Positions 49,008-60,719 are shown, counted from the first letter of the stretch. The stretch is DNA of 64,000 nt from Pyrocephalus nanus (GCA_038380795.1 CM076261.1:36605866-36669865), one strand, 5' to 3'. Notes: generated by a model from the sequence alone, not told the origin. Numbers and translations are program-made.

Positions 49008-49175
49008 TCAAGGCACTTCAAACCCCTTAATGTTTTTGAAGTCACATTTTCTTCCCTGACTGCTCTCTTGTTCACTGATGCGAGGAACCAGTGACTGCAC
49101 ATAGTGATAGCAAATTATGGCATCCACTGCAGCAAAAATGAACACTCCTGCACAGCCAATCAGTCGGTGTAGGAT
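49008..49175 (-). CDS. Candidate 3'-terminal coding exon, membrane protein
   Basis: I cannot name the gene. On the minus strand a branch-point-like 'ttctaac' and an acceptor 'acacctacag' are followed at 49175 by 55 open codons in phase 0 and a TGA at 49010-49008, then AATAAA at 48955-48950. The first half is a likely transmembrane helix with small residues ('LIGCAGVFIFAAVDAIICYHY'). The tail is polar and charged ('PRISEQESSQGRKCDFKNIK'). The layout, last helix plus hydrophilic tail in the final exon, is seen in four-helix MARVEL/CMTM-type proteins, but that is an impression, not a match. Composition is less AT-rich than the neighbourhood. Upstream exons would lie to the right; none is convincing. 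It may be a real last exon or a chance frame. Confidence 0.35.
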   Translation of the reverse strand: MLHRLIGCAGVFIFAAVDAIICYHYVQSLVPRISEQESSQGRKCDFKNIKGFEVP

Positions 49176-50495
49176 CTGTAGGTGTTAGAAAAGCTTCCAA
49201 GAGCAATTCTATCTTTAAACCTGTTTAAAGGTACAGAGGCCGTGCAACTCAATAATCCTGAGCAGCATGATTCCCTTTGTGTGCAGGTATGTTTACTTTA
49301 CCCTAGAGGAGACTCTCTGGCTCATAGATTCATTATGTATTTCTACAGTCGAAACATTCACTGGTTGCATTCCCAAAATTGCCTCTATTTCTTGCTTGTC
49401 TTTTGATTCAGCCAAGCTATTTGAACTATATGCAGCTAGTAGACCTGTAGTTGTGATACAATCATTTGGAAAATGGTGGGATTTTGTTCAGTGAGATTTG
49501 CTTTCTTATATCTATTAAAATTTTATGTATATAGTAGTTAGTTTTATTCCATTTGAAATCTCTGTCAATCCATAAAAGTCACAAAAATACAGATCTGAGA
49601 ATAACTCAATAGTACTACTGTCCTTCTTCTGCACCAGCTAAACCCAAATATACCTCTGTCATTTCAGATATGTTCATCTGACATAGTCATCATATTTCTG
49701 GGAAATCCATACTGCTGGTTTATTGCTGTGAAGATTTTGTTTGATCTAACCTGAATGACCTTCGCTATGGTTGAATCCCAAGTCTTATTCTATTCATCAC
49801 AGACATGGAATCTCTCATTTTTAAATGGCTATTCAGGAAGGTCACAGAGGACACCCTTGTTTGCAAGAGCATGTAATGTACATGAAAATTCCTCATGCTC
49901 TTCAGTCTATTTTGAGATCAAATAGTTGTGGCTTTTCTTCCCTTCTACCTATGTCACACTTTCTGAGCACGTGCTAATTCTTATTTCTCTTCTAGTACTC
50001 TAGATCATCTTCTTCTCTCCCAAGGTTGAGTGCAGTTACCACTGTAGTAGATGAATTGCTTTCTGGATTTCTCAGGTAATAACCCCTTTGCTTGTGTATT
50101 TAAGTGTTGCCTTTTCTGTCTTTTGTTACAGCACCACTTTCTTGATGCCTTCTCAGTTTTGTAACATACTGTAATATCCAGCCCCTCTTCAGCAGCATGA
50201 CAAGAGAGAACCTATGTTCTCTTATATTTCCACCGCTATCCAAAGGACTCTTCCCTCTCCATCTTCTTTCTCATCTTCACCTTTTTCCAACTAATTGGTG
50301 ACAACTGCACCTAGATTGGTTTATTTGAGTTTTGTATTGAAAAGTTAGCACTAATGAGTAACAATATCTTGCAAGATAACATTTCTCCTCTATTTTTTTT
50401 TCCACAGACATCTCTCTAGCTAAACCTCCTTTAACAAGGGGAGAATTACTAAGGCAATTTTAAGCTTTTGATCTGTCTGAGATTACTTGTCATGG
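49176..50495. other. Unique sequence, no recognised gene
   Basis: No repeat body or supported exon seen; open frames at 49182-49494 overlap each other and lack support. Confidence 0.5.
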
Positions 50496-50993
50496 TGTCA
50501 CAGTTTAGGAATGATATTGTCTAATTCAGTGCCCCCACTGAGACCCTCCAAAAGCACACAATGCTCCTTCTCACTCCCCCCTCTTCCCATTTACCTTACC
50601 ACTGCGGTGGGATCAGCTTGAGAATTGGAGGCACAAAAGGAAAAGATTATAAGTTAAAATAAGAACAATTGATCTGAAACAGCAATGAGATAAGAAAACA
50701 AATAGTATCAGCAACAACACTAGTGATTCAGTCTACAAGAAAAGAAATGATTCACACAGAAGAAAACCAACCAACCAACCAACCAACCAACCAACCAAAC
50801 TAATGATAGAAAATACCGGGTGGCTCCCTCTGCCACATTTTCTCAACCAGAAGTAATTCCTTCTCCACAGAAGACAGTCCTTTTTCGCCACCCCCACTAA
50901 TGATGTGAGCTGGTATGATGACCTCCATGTCCTAGCCATGCCCCGTCATGGTTACTGCAAAAAATTAACCCTGTCCTGGCTGAAAACAGGACA
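50496..50993 (-). mobile_element. 3' LTR of ERVL-type provirus remnant
   Basis: About 498 bp, with plus-strand termini 'tgtcacagtttagg' and 'ggctgaaaacaggaca' (TG...CA). In minus orientation it follows the pol remnant and starts with 'TGTCCTG', directly after a purine-rich 'aataaggagtcgaca' that could be the polypurine tract. I recognise it as an avian ERVL-type LTR. A (CCAA)n microsatellite has expanded within it. The minus-strand open frame at 50733-50939 is inside the LTR and is not a gene. Confidence 0.82.
50767..50798. repeat. (CCAA)8 microsatellite
   Basis: Eight tetranucleotide units inside the LTR; on the minus strand it reads TTGG repeats and yields the 'VGWLVGWLVG' artefact. Confidence 0.95.
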
Positions 50994-52233
50994 TTGTCGA
51001 CTCCTTATTCTATACCATCTACATCATGCCCAGACTCTACACCTTTCAACTGTATACATTTACATATATATATAAATATACACAAGCACAGGTATCATTT
51101 CCATAGCCAAAGGCTATCATTCCAAGATGTCTGTTGAGTTCATTTAGTCCATGGCTCTGGGTTCTATCTTCTAGAGCAGGAGGGCTAGTGTGCTAGGAAC
51201 TGATTGCAAGCTGTATGAGGAACTCACAGCTGGTGTACCTGAAGTAATCTGTACTCATTCCCCATGGTAGTTATGACATACAGTGGAGTGTCATTCAGCA
51301 GCCCATATTATAGAATTCAACATTACAGACTGTTCTCAGCCAAAAATCAAATTGTCTTCAGGTACGAGTCATGTTTCCTCATGCCTCTGCATCACCCACC
51401 AAGTGCACCCAGCTCCTTGAGCAAAAATAATCCCACAGATGTGTTTACCTTTGCTCAAAGGAGGACTAATCCAAACTGTCTTCCCTAACACATTCCTCAT
51501 AATCACCATAAGGACTCTATCCACTTCTGCAGTATGTGGAGGTTTTGATTGGGCAGGGCCAGCTTGATTGGTAGAGCCTCCAGTGTTAACTGATTGGTGG
51601 CGACATAGCTACTGTTTTATTGACCACATCCATTGGAATCTGACAATGTCCATCTTGCCATTTATTTCCTAAAAATTGAATTTCCTGGGCAGGTCCTTTG
51701 ACCTTATCTTGTTTTATGGCAAAAGAGGCCTTCATGGGGATTGTCTTCTCCCCTTTCTCGAAAACTTCCTCTGCTCTGTTGCCCCATACAATGCTGTCAT
51801 TAATGTATTGCATGTATTCTGGAGCCTCAGCCTTTTCCAGTGCAGTCCAGATCAGTCCATGGCAAATAGCTGGTCTGTGTTTCACTCCTGGGGCAGTTGA
51901 TATCAATTTCTTTTTTCTGTCTTGGACTCCAGCTGGTACTGAAGTTCCAGCATGCCTGTGACAGCAACACTCAGTGGTGGTGTGACTCATTCAGGTCACA
52001 ATAATCTGCTGTCAGTCTCCACTTTCCACTGGACTTTTGCACTGGCCATATAGGATTATTAAAGGGTGAACAAGTCTTGCTGAACACCTCCTGGCTCTCC
52101 AGTTCATGAATCACCTCATGGATGGAGTTCATAGAGTCCCAGCTGGTGTGCTGTTATTGGCGGTGTACCAATGCTGTAGCGATCAGTACCAATTGTTCTT
52201 CAACTCTCAGCAGTCCAACAGCAGAAGGGTCCT
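50994..52233 (-). mobile_element. Internal region of truncated ERVL-type provirus
   Basis: Minus-strand pol sequence runs from about 52233 (near the start of reverse transcriptase) down to the LTR. Visible pieces in order are an N-terminal 'NPIWPVQKSSGKWRLTADY' block (about 52000-52060), then a frame with the middle and thumb of the enzyme (51586-51990), then about 600 bp of decayed downstream pol with stops. Gag, the 5' LTR, protease, integrase and env are absent. The 5' side stops abruptly where a CR1 begins, so truncation by deletion or recombination is likely. Non-functional, antisense relative to the plus strand. Confidence 0.8.
51586..51990 (-). pseudogene. Broken ERVL-type reverse transcriptase
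   Basis: A 134-codon open frame containing retroviral reverse-transcriptase segments: 'RPAICHGLIWTALEKAEAPE', the catalytic box region and 'KGPAQEIQFLGNKWQDG'. The catalytic box at 51796-51807 reads Tyr-Ile-Asn-Asp, so one of the two metal-binding aspartates is replaced and polymerase activity is not expected. Between the 'SVPAGVQDRKKK' part and 'APGVKHRP' a stretch of the palm domain appears to be deleted compared with other family members. The N-terminal block of the enzyme continues upstream past 51990 in the same general orientation. There are no signs of domestication: frames break on both sides and there is no promoter. Confidence 0.85.
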
Positions 52234-52235
52234 CC

Positions 52236-52383
52236 ATATTCACAAACACAATAACAGGACAAGGTGCAATGGTTATACACTGAAGGAGAATGGGTGTAGA
52301 TTAGATGTTAGGAAGAAATTCTTTACTCAGAAGGCGGTGAAGCACTGGAACAGGTTACCCAGAGAAGTTGGGATGTCCCATCC
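52236..52383 (+). mobile_element. CR1 LINE, left part (split by LTR)
   Basis: 'aacaggacaaggtgcaatgg', 'tgtagattagatgttaggaa', 'gaaattctttactcag' and 'gcactggaacaggttaccc' are consecutive blocks of the CR1 3' region. The copy breaks off at 52383 after 'gatgtcccatcc' and resumes at 52764. Confidence 0.93.
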
Positions 52384-52757
52384 TGTGGGACCAAGCTGAG
52401 TTACTCTGCACCTGCATTTATTCAATTGCAATCCATAGGGAGAATCGACCTAGGCTAAATGCTTTGAGAGAGAGAACGTTATTCCTCAAAATGGAAAACC
52501 CCTGTAACCAGCCTCCATGATAAGCGTGTGTTTGTCTCTTGTGGCTGAACACAGCCACCACATGATGCGAGTGTGAATGTGTGGGATCAGGGCACTGGTT
52601 TGGGACGATCCTGAGAATTCCAGTTGACTAAAAGAAAAACACCAGGTGCTGTTTATGAGAGAATATGAATAAAAGAGGAATGCTGAAAAGTGTCAGTAGA
52701 CAAGTCCCAAAATCAAACTCTGTGTGTGTAGCCTCATTTTATACCTCAGCACCCATA
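52384..52757 (+). mobile_element. 374-bp solo LTR inserted in a CR1
   Basis: This segment interrupts a CR1 exactly between 'cccatcc' and 'atggaagagttcaagg', and the 6-mer ccatcc occurs on both sides (52378-52383 and 52758-52763). Removing it joins the CR1 without loss. Its ends are TGTGGGA... and ...ACCCATA: a short imperfect inverted repeat in which the usual terminal CA reads TA. An AATAAA lies at 52668, about 90 bp before the 3' end, suggesting plus orientation. A 6-bp target duplication is typical of class II (ERVK/alpharetrovirus-like) elements, so I class it as such. No internal genes are present, so it is a solo LTR. Confidence 0.8.
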
Positions 52758-52763
52758 CCATCC

Positions 52764-52916
52764 ATGGAAGAGTTCAAGGACAAATTGGATGAAGCCCTGA
52801 GTAATCTCATCTAGTGAAAGGCATCCCTGCCCATGGCAGGAGTGTTGGAACTAGGATGATCTTTAAGTTCCCTTCCAACCCAAACCATTCTATATTTCTA
52901 TGATTCTATGACTGTA
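52764..52916 (+). mobile_element. CR1 LINE, right part with 3' tail
   Basis: Continuation of the split CR1: 'gaagagttcaaggacaaat', 'gcatccctgcccatggcagg', 'ggatgatctttaag', 'cccttccaacccaaacca' and the tail 'ttctatgattctatgac'. It lines up in order with the segment at 52236-52383. Confidence 0.94.
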
Positions 52917-53585
52917 TTATCCTGTACTGGAAATCACTTGTAGGCCTTGTCTAGCTGATTCCAGTTTCAAGGTTTACAGAACTTCTCCAGTATATTGATA
53001 GCTCTCTTTCTAATATGAACCAGGCTTTCTTCAGTTCTAACTTCCTCTGTATATTGGACTTCAGAGCGAACAGTTATATCCTTGATATACAAAGGAATAG
53101 CTTCTCTTTTTCAACAATATCCTTTCCAAAAAGCTCACATCATTTAATATGAAATCACTTTAACTTGAATAATTTCTCTAAGTTTATGTTATGCTTATTA
53201 AATCATACTCTTATTCTATAATATATCCTAAATCTTTTAACGCCTTCTTTTTATTGGATATGTAAGGCACCAATGCACACAGCAGACAGATAACCAGAGC
53301 TGTTGTAAATCACAGTCTTCCTTTTTGTTCCTCTGACAATCTTATTGCTCAAAGTTTTTGGTTATTTTCCTGTTTGATTGACTGTTGCACATATTTGCCT
53401 GGGGCCTTTTGCCAACAGTGACCAGGTGCAAAGTTAAACTTATCTTTACTAGAATATGGACTAAATATGCAGAGAAGGTGTTGAAGAGAAATGAGAGCTC
53501 TCCTTTTCCCTTCCTCTGATCTTAACACAAGAACAAAGATGGTGATGATTTGAGGTGGTAATGTATCATATACCACAGTCAACAT

Positions 53586-53616
53586 AAAAAAAAAAAACAA
53601 AAAAACAAAAACAAAT
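53586..53616. repeat. A-rich (AAAAAC)n tract
   Basis: A12 followed by A-runs separated by single C residues. Confidence 0.9.
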
Positions 53617-56600
53617 TAAACCAAGGTACATGATAAGAAAGTAAGACAGGAGTCTAGGACTAATACATTCTCCTTTTGTCTCTAAATTATTGCTCACATC
53701 ATTTATCAACTAAAAAAAATAAAACCAAAACAATCAAAACTCCAGCAGATTCTGACTGATTAAAAACTTCAGTACTATTTTGATATTTTTGTTACGAGAA
53801 TTTTCCGGTGGAATAAGTCTTTTACTTCCCTGAAAATTCTTATGATTACCTTTCAGTAGAGCAAAGGAAAAAATTAAATTGATTGAAAGATTTTTTTAAA
53901 AATACTATTAGAGAAAGTAAAATTTAATACAATTAAAAAATTCATATCATCCCATACCAAAAAATATCTGATTTTCACATAGCACTAGTAAAAATCTAAG
54001 TGTTCTGCTGGATGTCTGGACCTTACAAGATAAAGTAGCACCATTTAATCTCTCTTACACTTGAAACATTGGAAAACCTTGGCTTAATAAAACAAAGTAA
54101 ATTAAATTTAATTCTGTTACAAAATACCCCAGGATATAAAAAGGTAATGGTCAAAGAAGGTGCAAAATGAACGAGCAGAATTAAAATGATTTGTTGGAAA
54201 ATTAGTCTTGCTACATGTAATGAAATAAAATTAAATTTTAAGGATAGAAACACAGAAGAATAGTTGAAAGAGAATGACAGAATGTGACTTCAAGGGATTT
54301 TGTTTCGTTTTGCTTTCTTTGTGCCATTTTACAGAGATTAGTGACTGAATCTTGAAACCTGGACTTTAATTTCTGGTATTGAATGCAATTTTTCCTAAAG
54401 GTCATGGTATTATTTAATAGTTAGTGCTTTTATTGAAACAAATACTTGAATAATGCAAATTTTAATATTAATTTGCCAACAATGTCTAAAATTGGCAAGT
54501 TCGGACAAATCAATTATTCCATACACATATATTATTTGTACTGTAAGCTGTTCTGAAACTGCAATTTTAGCAACCAGATTCAAAGAAGCAGCTAATTATG
54601 GATTGTGAAATTTCCAGATGAGGCTTAATGGTATTAAAGAGATTTAATTGATTAAAGATACAGTAACAGGGTGAAATTCTTTTCAGATTTATCTAAATGA
54701 AAGTGTGTCAGTGTTAGAAGTGGTTCAAATATATAATAATTCAATTTCAAATATATAATAAGCCTGATTATCAGTCTATCTAAGAAACAATATCTAAACC
54801 TGTATGCATAAAATATTCTTTAAAATATTTAATAAAATCTAATATTTTTACACATATATGTAAATATGTCCATATAAGTGCATACTCAAACATATGTAAT
54901 TTAATAACTAAATAATATTACATTTTTAAAGTTTATTGATTGGAGTATATATACAAATTTGTATTTCCTGTATACCTAAAATCACATAAATAATAAGCAG
55001 AAATAAATTTGCATTTCTTTCTTTTTACTTATCATAATATATATTTATTTTAAATACCAGTTTGATAGAATCATATACATTGTTGTGTATGAGAAAACAC
55101 TTTCCCTAAATCTTGGGTTTTTTGTGTGTGTGTTTCATATTTTAATAAAATGAAGTACTTCATGCTTCTTGTTTAACCAGAAGTTTACTTTAAAATTTAA
55201 GTTATAAGTGTTCCCATCTGGTTATCCTCATTTTTTAAAAAGAAGATTTCCTGTACTGATGAGTTTTCTTGCTAACTAGAAAGCAGCACTGCTGAAACAA
55301 AATCAAAAAGGTCCATATTAGATGTTTTCTTGTGCTTCTAGAACAAATTCCAGTCAAGAAGTAAAAGGGTGGCTTGGTTCCCTCTGTGCTCTGTTTCTGC
55401 TTATCTCTCATCCCTTTTCCTGCCACCACATTTTTTTCCATGTCTTCTCTTCCTTAGGATATTTTTCTTTTTTAACTTTTGAGTATAAGATATGAAATCT
55501 TAATATTTTTAATGTTGCCCAATGAATTTTGAACTGAAATGTAGGTCTTTCAAGTCTGAATCTCTTATGAGGTATGGTTTCTGACTGTTAGTGGCTGGAG
55601 GCATTTAATTTTTAGGCATATGCATTTGGTTTGTTCATGTATATCTTGAGATATGTGTTAAGTCAGCATTATTCCAAAGAGGAAAGATAAAGCAACATAA
55701 ATGTTAATAAGCCCCCTATATTTTCATTGTCGCTCATTTTCTTCTGATGCATATTTCATCAGAACTGCATTAAAAATGTTTGAATCTTATGGCTACTCTT
55801 TTATTTCTTCTAGATGAAAACTGAGCCTTGAATTGAACTCTGCAGGGTGAGAGGGAGAGAAAAGTTATAAACAACAAGCTGTGCAGACCTCTAAATATTG
55901 CCTAAGATTGCTTTCCGGTGTCAAGATTTTATGACCAAATATCTTCCAGCCTGCCAACCTAGGAAGGATTGCCATCTCTCATAGCAAGGGAAGGCTCTCC
56001 TCTTTCTAATGTGATAAAGCATCAATTTGAAGTCATGTGGCTCAAGAAATATTAAAACTTAAACCTGTCACTAATCCAGGATTAAATATTGACAGTCCTG
56101 CATACCAGGAAGGTCAGTGTAGGTTTATCTAACTTATTCCTTTTTTTATTTACTCTTAACCCTCAACTCCATGGAAGGGAGAAAGAGAGGAATGTTCTTA
56201 TTTGGAGAGATAGGAAAAACTACCTTTATACTGGGCTCTGAAATTACTTTTGAAAAATTTTGAAGTTCATTTTAAACAGTGGTTCTGCATTGTTATTATC
56301 GGGGTTGAACAGTACTTAAACTCTTTAAAAATGATATTCAAAAACAATGCAGGAATTTTTGAGACTTCTTTTTCCCTAAAGGATGGAGCTATACTTAAAA
56401 AAGGGAAGGATAAGAGAAACTTAAAAGTCAAGCTTTCAGCTGAGCGATAGTTTGTGTATTTAACAGGTTTATGTAGATCTCAAGATGATGAGTTAGAGGT
56501 TTATTTTTTTAAAAATTGTTACATTTAAATTATAAGTAAATTAAAATGTTCTGAAAGTAGCTCTGAAAATTTATGCATTACAGGCTTTAAAAGCTTTTCT

Positions 56601-57707
56601 GTAAAAAAAAGTAAATTTCCATTCCAGACAGAAAAATAATTTTACCTGTATTCTCTAGAGTGATACAGCTGATAAGTAATCAAAAGGCTTAATCTCTCCA
56701 AATGGCTCTTGAGTGACCTACATAGAATGTTTTATGTCCATCCTGCTAACACTGAATTCATGTCTACATCATGAACTTAATCAAATAGTCATTCTTTACC
56801 AGTGGTAGCCATTCACTGGGTAAACACACTGGAGTTTAATAGGTGCCAAGTCTACATTACACTTAAAGATGTGGGTAGGTGTGACAGGATAAAACTGAAT
56901 CACCTGGAAGAAACAGGACAAGGAAAGCATTTTCTCTTCCACTTCTGAAGAACAGTCTATTTAGCAAGGTACCACTGCAATTGTATTACAGAATTTCTAG
57001 ATTGCAAGGAAAGAAGAAAAAAGAGTGATTGAGCCTCATCCTAAAGGTACTTTTTTAGGTGCAATTTGCCTATGCAGATTCTCTGCTTTGAAAGGATGTG
57101 ATTCTAGACTGCTCACGTATAAACCTAAAGATACAGATTTGTCTTCAATTCAAGCATAATTAAGTTTTATTACAAGATCAGGAAGACTCAGAGGAGAAGG
57201 GTCCATAGCCATACTGATCAGGGAAAGGACATTTGGAAGCCAAGCATAGAATATGTTTGGGAATGTATGGCTTGGTCAGCATATAGGGGTGCAGAAAGTG
57301 GTTGAGTTGAAATGGGGAATGGTAAAAGGTTGAACAGAAGAGGTGACAGAAGAAAAGTGAACTTGAGTTCTTCTCTGCAACCTTTGTTTACTCAGTTCTG
57401 GTAGGAAGATATTCCTCCAAAGATGCTGACTATGAACTGATTCTTTCAGCTGCTTTCAGCAGCTCCATAGCTCCCCTCCTTTCCCTCCACAGATAAAATC
57501 TTTTTCATTGTCACTTCACTAAAGCAGAGAAAATTTTATGTAAACCATATCTTTCACTTTCCATCTCCAAATTTTATGCTCCAACTCATCTCAAGTATAC
57601 CTAATACTGCTAGCACAGGAAGAAAAGTTATGGAAGTATTTGTTTTTCAAGTGATGGCTCTGATTATTTGCATTGCTGTATCTTAGATAGGTTTAGCTTT
57701 ACTCAGG

Positions 57708-57727
57708 CTTTTTGTTTGTTTGTTTGT
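57708..57727. repeat. (TTTG)n simple repeat
   Basis: About five TTTG units. Confidence 0.9.
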
Positions 57728-58408
57728 CATGACATGGACATTTGAGGATACCAGCCAGGTGGGTTTCTTAGCACATGAATACATGTAGATGATTAAATAA
57801 ATGGTGCATAGATGTTCCTTGGCCCACTAGGATTCTGTTTTAGAACAAAGGCCTGTTATGCGCCAAAGGCATGACAAAGATTAGCATGCAGCAAGAGATT
57901 AGTTAAAAGAAGGATTGATTGGCATGTTGTGCTCAAAGAAGCCATTGCATAGGGTTTTTCTTTTCCCACTGAAGCAGAAACAGAATTAATGCCCTCCCTT
58001 CCCCCCATATAAAACAATGCCAAAGCCCAAACCAAACAATAGCCCTCTCCCACATGGTATTTTTAGTAAACCACACAGTAATTCTGTGAGGGTTGCTGCA
58101 TGTGTGGGAATCCATTACTCCTAAAACCTCTACAGGTTTGGGAGGGTATGTTCATACTAGATTATGTTAATACAAAGCAGAGTATTTCTGTTTCTGTGTA
58201 TGGCGGGACAACCCACAGTCCCCTCAGATGTTGATTTAGCATAGCCATATATTTTTAATTCAGTTTAGCCTTCATCTCTTAGTTAAAGCTCCAACAAGGA
58301 GCTCGTCCACTAGGCATATATATGAAAGAAATTATGTTTTCACTGGATAATAATGTTTATCAAGTTTAATTGACTGGTGTGCTAATGTATTAATACACAT
58401 TAATTTAC

Positions 58409-58424
58409 TTTTTTTTTTTTTTTT
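58409..58424. repeat. T16 homopolymer
   Basis: Uninterrupted thymines. Confidence 0.9.
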
Positions 58425-60645
58425 AGAAATAATTTCTTCTCTGCTTCGCAGTAGTCCTGTCCTACTTCAGAAGTGCTGGGACAATTTCTGTACTGCATTC
58501 CAGGGCTCTCCAATCCTGTGTGACTTAGCACTCATACAATAAACCATGCTATGTCTCACCTCTAACCTTCTGAAAAGATTACATTCCTTTCTGTTGCCTT
58601 GTTTTTCAGCACATTTATCCACCTTCTTTCCAGTCATTTAACCTTTAACTAGCACAAAGGTACACTGCATAATTATGATTGTGGTAGCGAATGACCTGGG
58701 GCTTTTCTCTGGTTAACAGGACTGACCTTTACTTGATTTGCCTTCACCTTACTGTTTTTGACTAACAGTGCTGTAGGGGAAGGGAAGCATCCTGTTTTGT
58801 TAAAGCAGAGAGGAAAGAAATAATAAATATAGTAATAATAACAGAAAATATCAGCTTGGTAAAAGGGTTTTGGTCTGCTTTCACAGCCTCTGTCAGTTTT
58901 ACTCGCCCTTAATTACTCCCTGCAGGTTGACTGAGTGAACAGCAGTAGTGTGAGAAACAACCCACAGAGTGAAGTGAGGTTGGTGTTTTATGTTTACCAG
59001 CCATCCAACATGTTACGGCCTGGGAGCCCTTTCAGCTCTGACAAGGTGATGCTGCTTAGTAACATTCAATCTCCTCAAAATCTGTGGAGGATACTGACAA
59101 ATACTATTAACAAAGACTAAAGAAAGAACTGTAAAGAGGAAAAGGAAATAGTAAATGGAAAGAAAAAAAGAGTGAAAGAATGGTTTTCCCAAGTCATTTG
59201 ACCTTTGTACAAAAACAAAATGCTTATAAAAAGCAAGAAAAACAAACAAAAAAAAAGAGCTCTGTCAGATTGGAGTTCTATTTAAGATTTCATTGTATCA
59301 GATTCCACAGGCTGTATATTGCATTTGAGAAACTGAAAAAGGAGAGTTAGCTTTAGCTTTTCAATGTACCCTGGCTAGTCTCCTAATTTAGAAGTTTATC
59401 AGTATTTTGTTATGGAACATATAATTATTAATCTCGAATGCAGTGATCTGAATTTCTGTAATTAAAATTATGTTTCCTGAGCTTAGAATGCCTTGCCTGC
59501 ATTCATGACAGGAAGCATTTGCGTATACCTATGTAAAATGTTTAGCTGGCCTACATCCCTAACTGAAACCAGGGGCCCTCTCAAGAAAAAACAAAACAGA
59601 ACAAAAACAGATAGGTGTCTCAAAAAACCCTTGAAAACTTTAAAACTATACACTGCAATTTCTTGGTTTGAAAAGCTTTATTGAAAGAGCAGTTGAATTA
59701 GCATGGGAGTTTTTACGCAAAATAGGAGATATTCATAGATACAAAATTATATGTAGCTTCAGAGGGCATCCTTTGAAGCAGGTCTTTTATAAATACTGAG
59801 AATGCTACCAGGCTTTTTAAAGAAAACTGGAAGGCTGAATACCAAGGGATAGTGTTGTACATTAAATGTTTTCTGCACCAGGACATATGGTACAATGGAG
59901 ATTTTAGAGTGGGAGAAATGTAATTACGTTAATAGAATCATGTCTTAGTGTGAATTGTATATGGAGCTTCAGGTTAGAAGAATAACATTCTAATTAATGT
60001 ATTTGTAATGTGGGTTGACACTTGAAGAAGAAAGAGTAACCAGATGAGGGGCAAACATATGGTTCAAGGATTCCTATGAGAAGCTGAAGGAGCACTTTGG
60101 TCTCTAGGCAACTCCCCTGGAAATCTGAACCAGAGTGAGGGACTTGCCACCAGAAGCGCCAAGACACTGGCACAAGATTGAATTATATCTAATCTTGGTT
60201 CATAAATAGAAACTGCAGGAGTTATCTTTTGTTAAAAGCTATTTGCTCCTCTTGCAGTGGTTCTGGTTCAAAATTGTTTGATTCATTTATCTCTGTCTTG
60301 TACAAAAGCTGCTTAACTTTAGAGAGCTGAAATGCTGAAATACTGCCATTAGCATCAATCACAGGTTATCCAAAACGGAAACCTAAGCTATTGTGAGCCT
60401 TGACTTTACTCAAGACTCATGAAATTTTCTAAAATAATTACTTTGAGACCCTTTATTTTCTGCAGGTTTTCTTTTAAGAAAAAATTCTGAATCCAAAACC
60501 ACCCAAAATATCATAAAGGAAAAGTCTTATCTTAAACATGGATGCAAAAAAATCCCAAGATTTCTTCCTTCAGAAATTCTATTGGCAATGCTTATTATCC
60601 TTTATGTTTTGGATATCATCCCTCCTCCTCCTCTTATGCTCTCAC

Positions 60646-60719
60646 CTGCAGCATCAGCAGTGCTTGTCTCTAACTCTTAGAGAACTAGCATCTAGCTGTA
60701 CTCTCCTTTCCCTCCTGCC
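60646..60719 (-). ncRNA. Possible non-coding exon with strong splice sites
   Basis: On the minus strand, an excellent acceptor 'tcttcctctttgacccag' precedes a 74-nt segment that ends in 'gatgctgcag|gtgagag', a near-consensus donor. All three frames contain a stop, so if spliced it would be an untranslated or lncRNA exon. No neighbouring exon can be assigned with confidence; another strong minus donor (atcag|gtgagg) lies at 61954. Splice-site pairs of this quality do occur by chance in 64 kb. Confidence 0.2.

Larger units (their letters stand above)
52917..60645. other. Gene-free AT-rich unique sequence
   Basis: Nearly 8 kb, among the most AT-rich DNA in the window (especially 53700-55200). 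Holds A and T tracts and a TTTG run (57708-57727). A near-duplicate 'tcaaatatataata' pair sits at about 54725-54762. No gene or retroelement was recognised. Open frames at 53349-53600, 57856-58115 and 59013-59249 have no support. Confidence 0.55.

Noticed and set aside
50733..50939. Open frame with repeated Val-Gly-Trp-Leu
   Set aside because: Artefact of the (CCAA)8 microsatellite inside an LTR.
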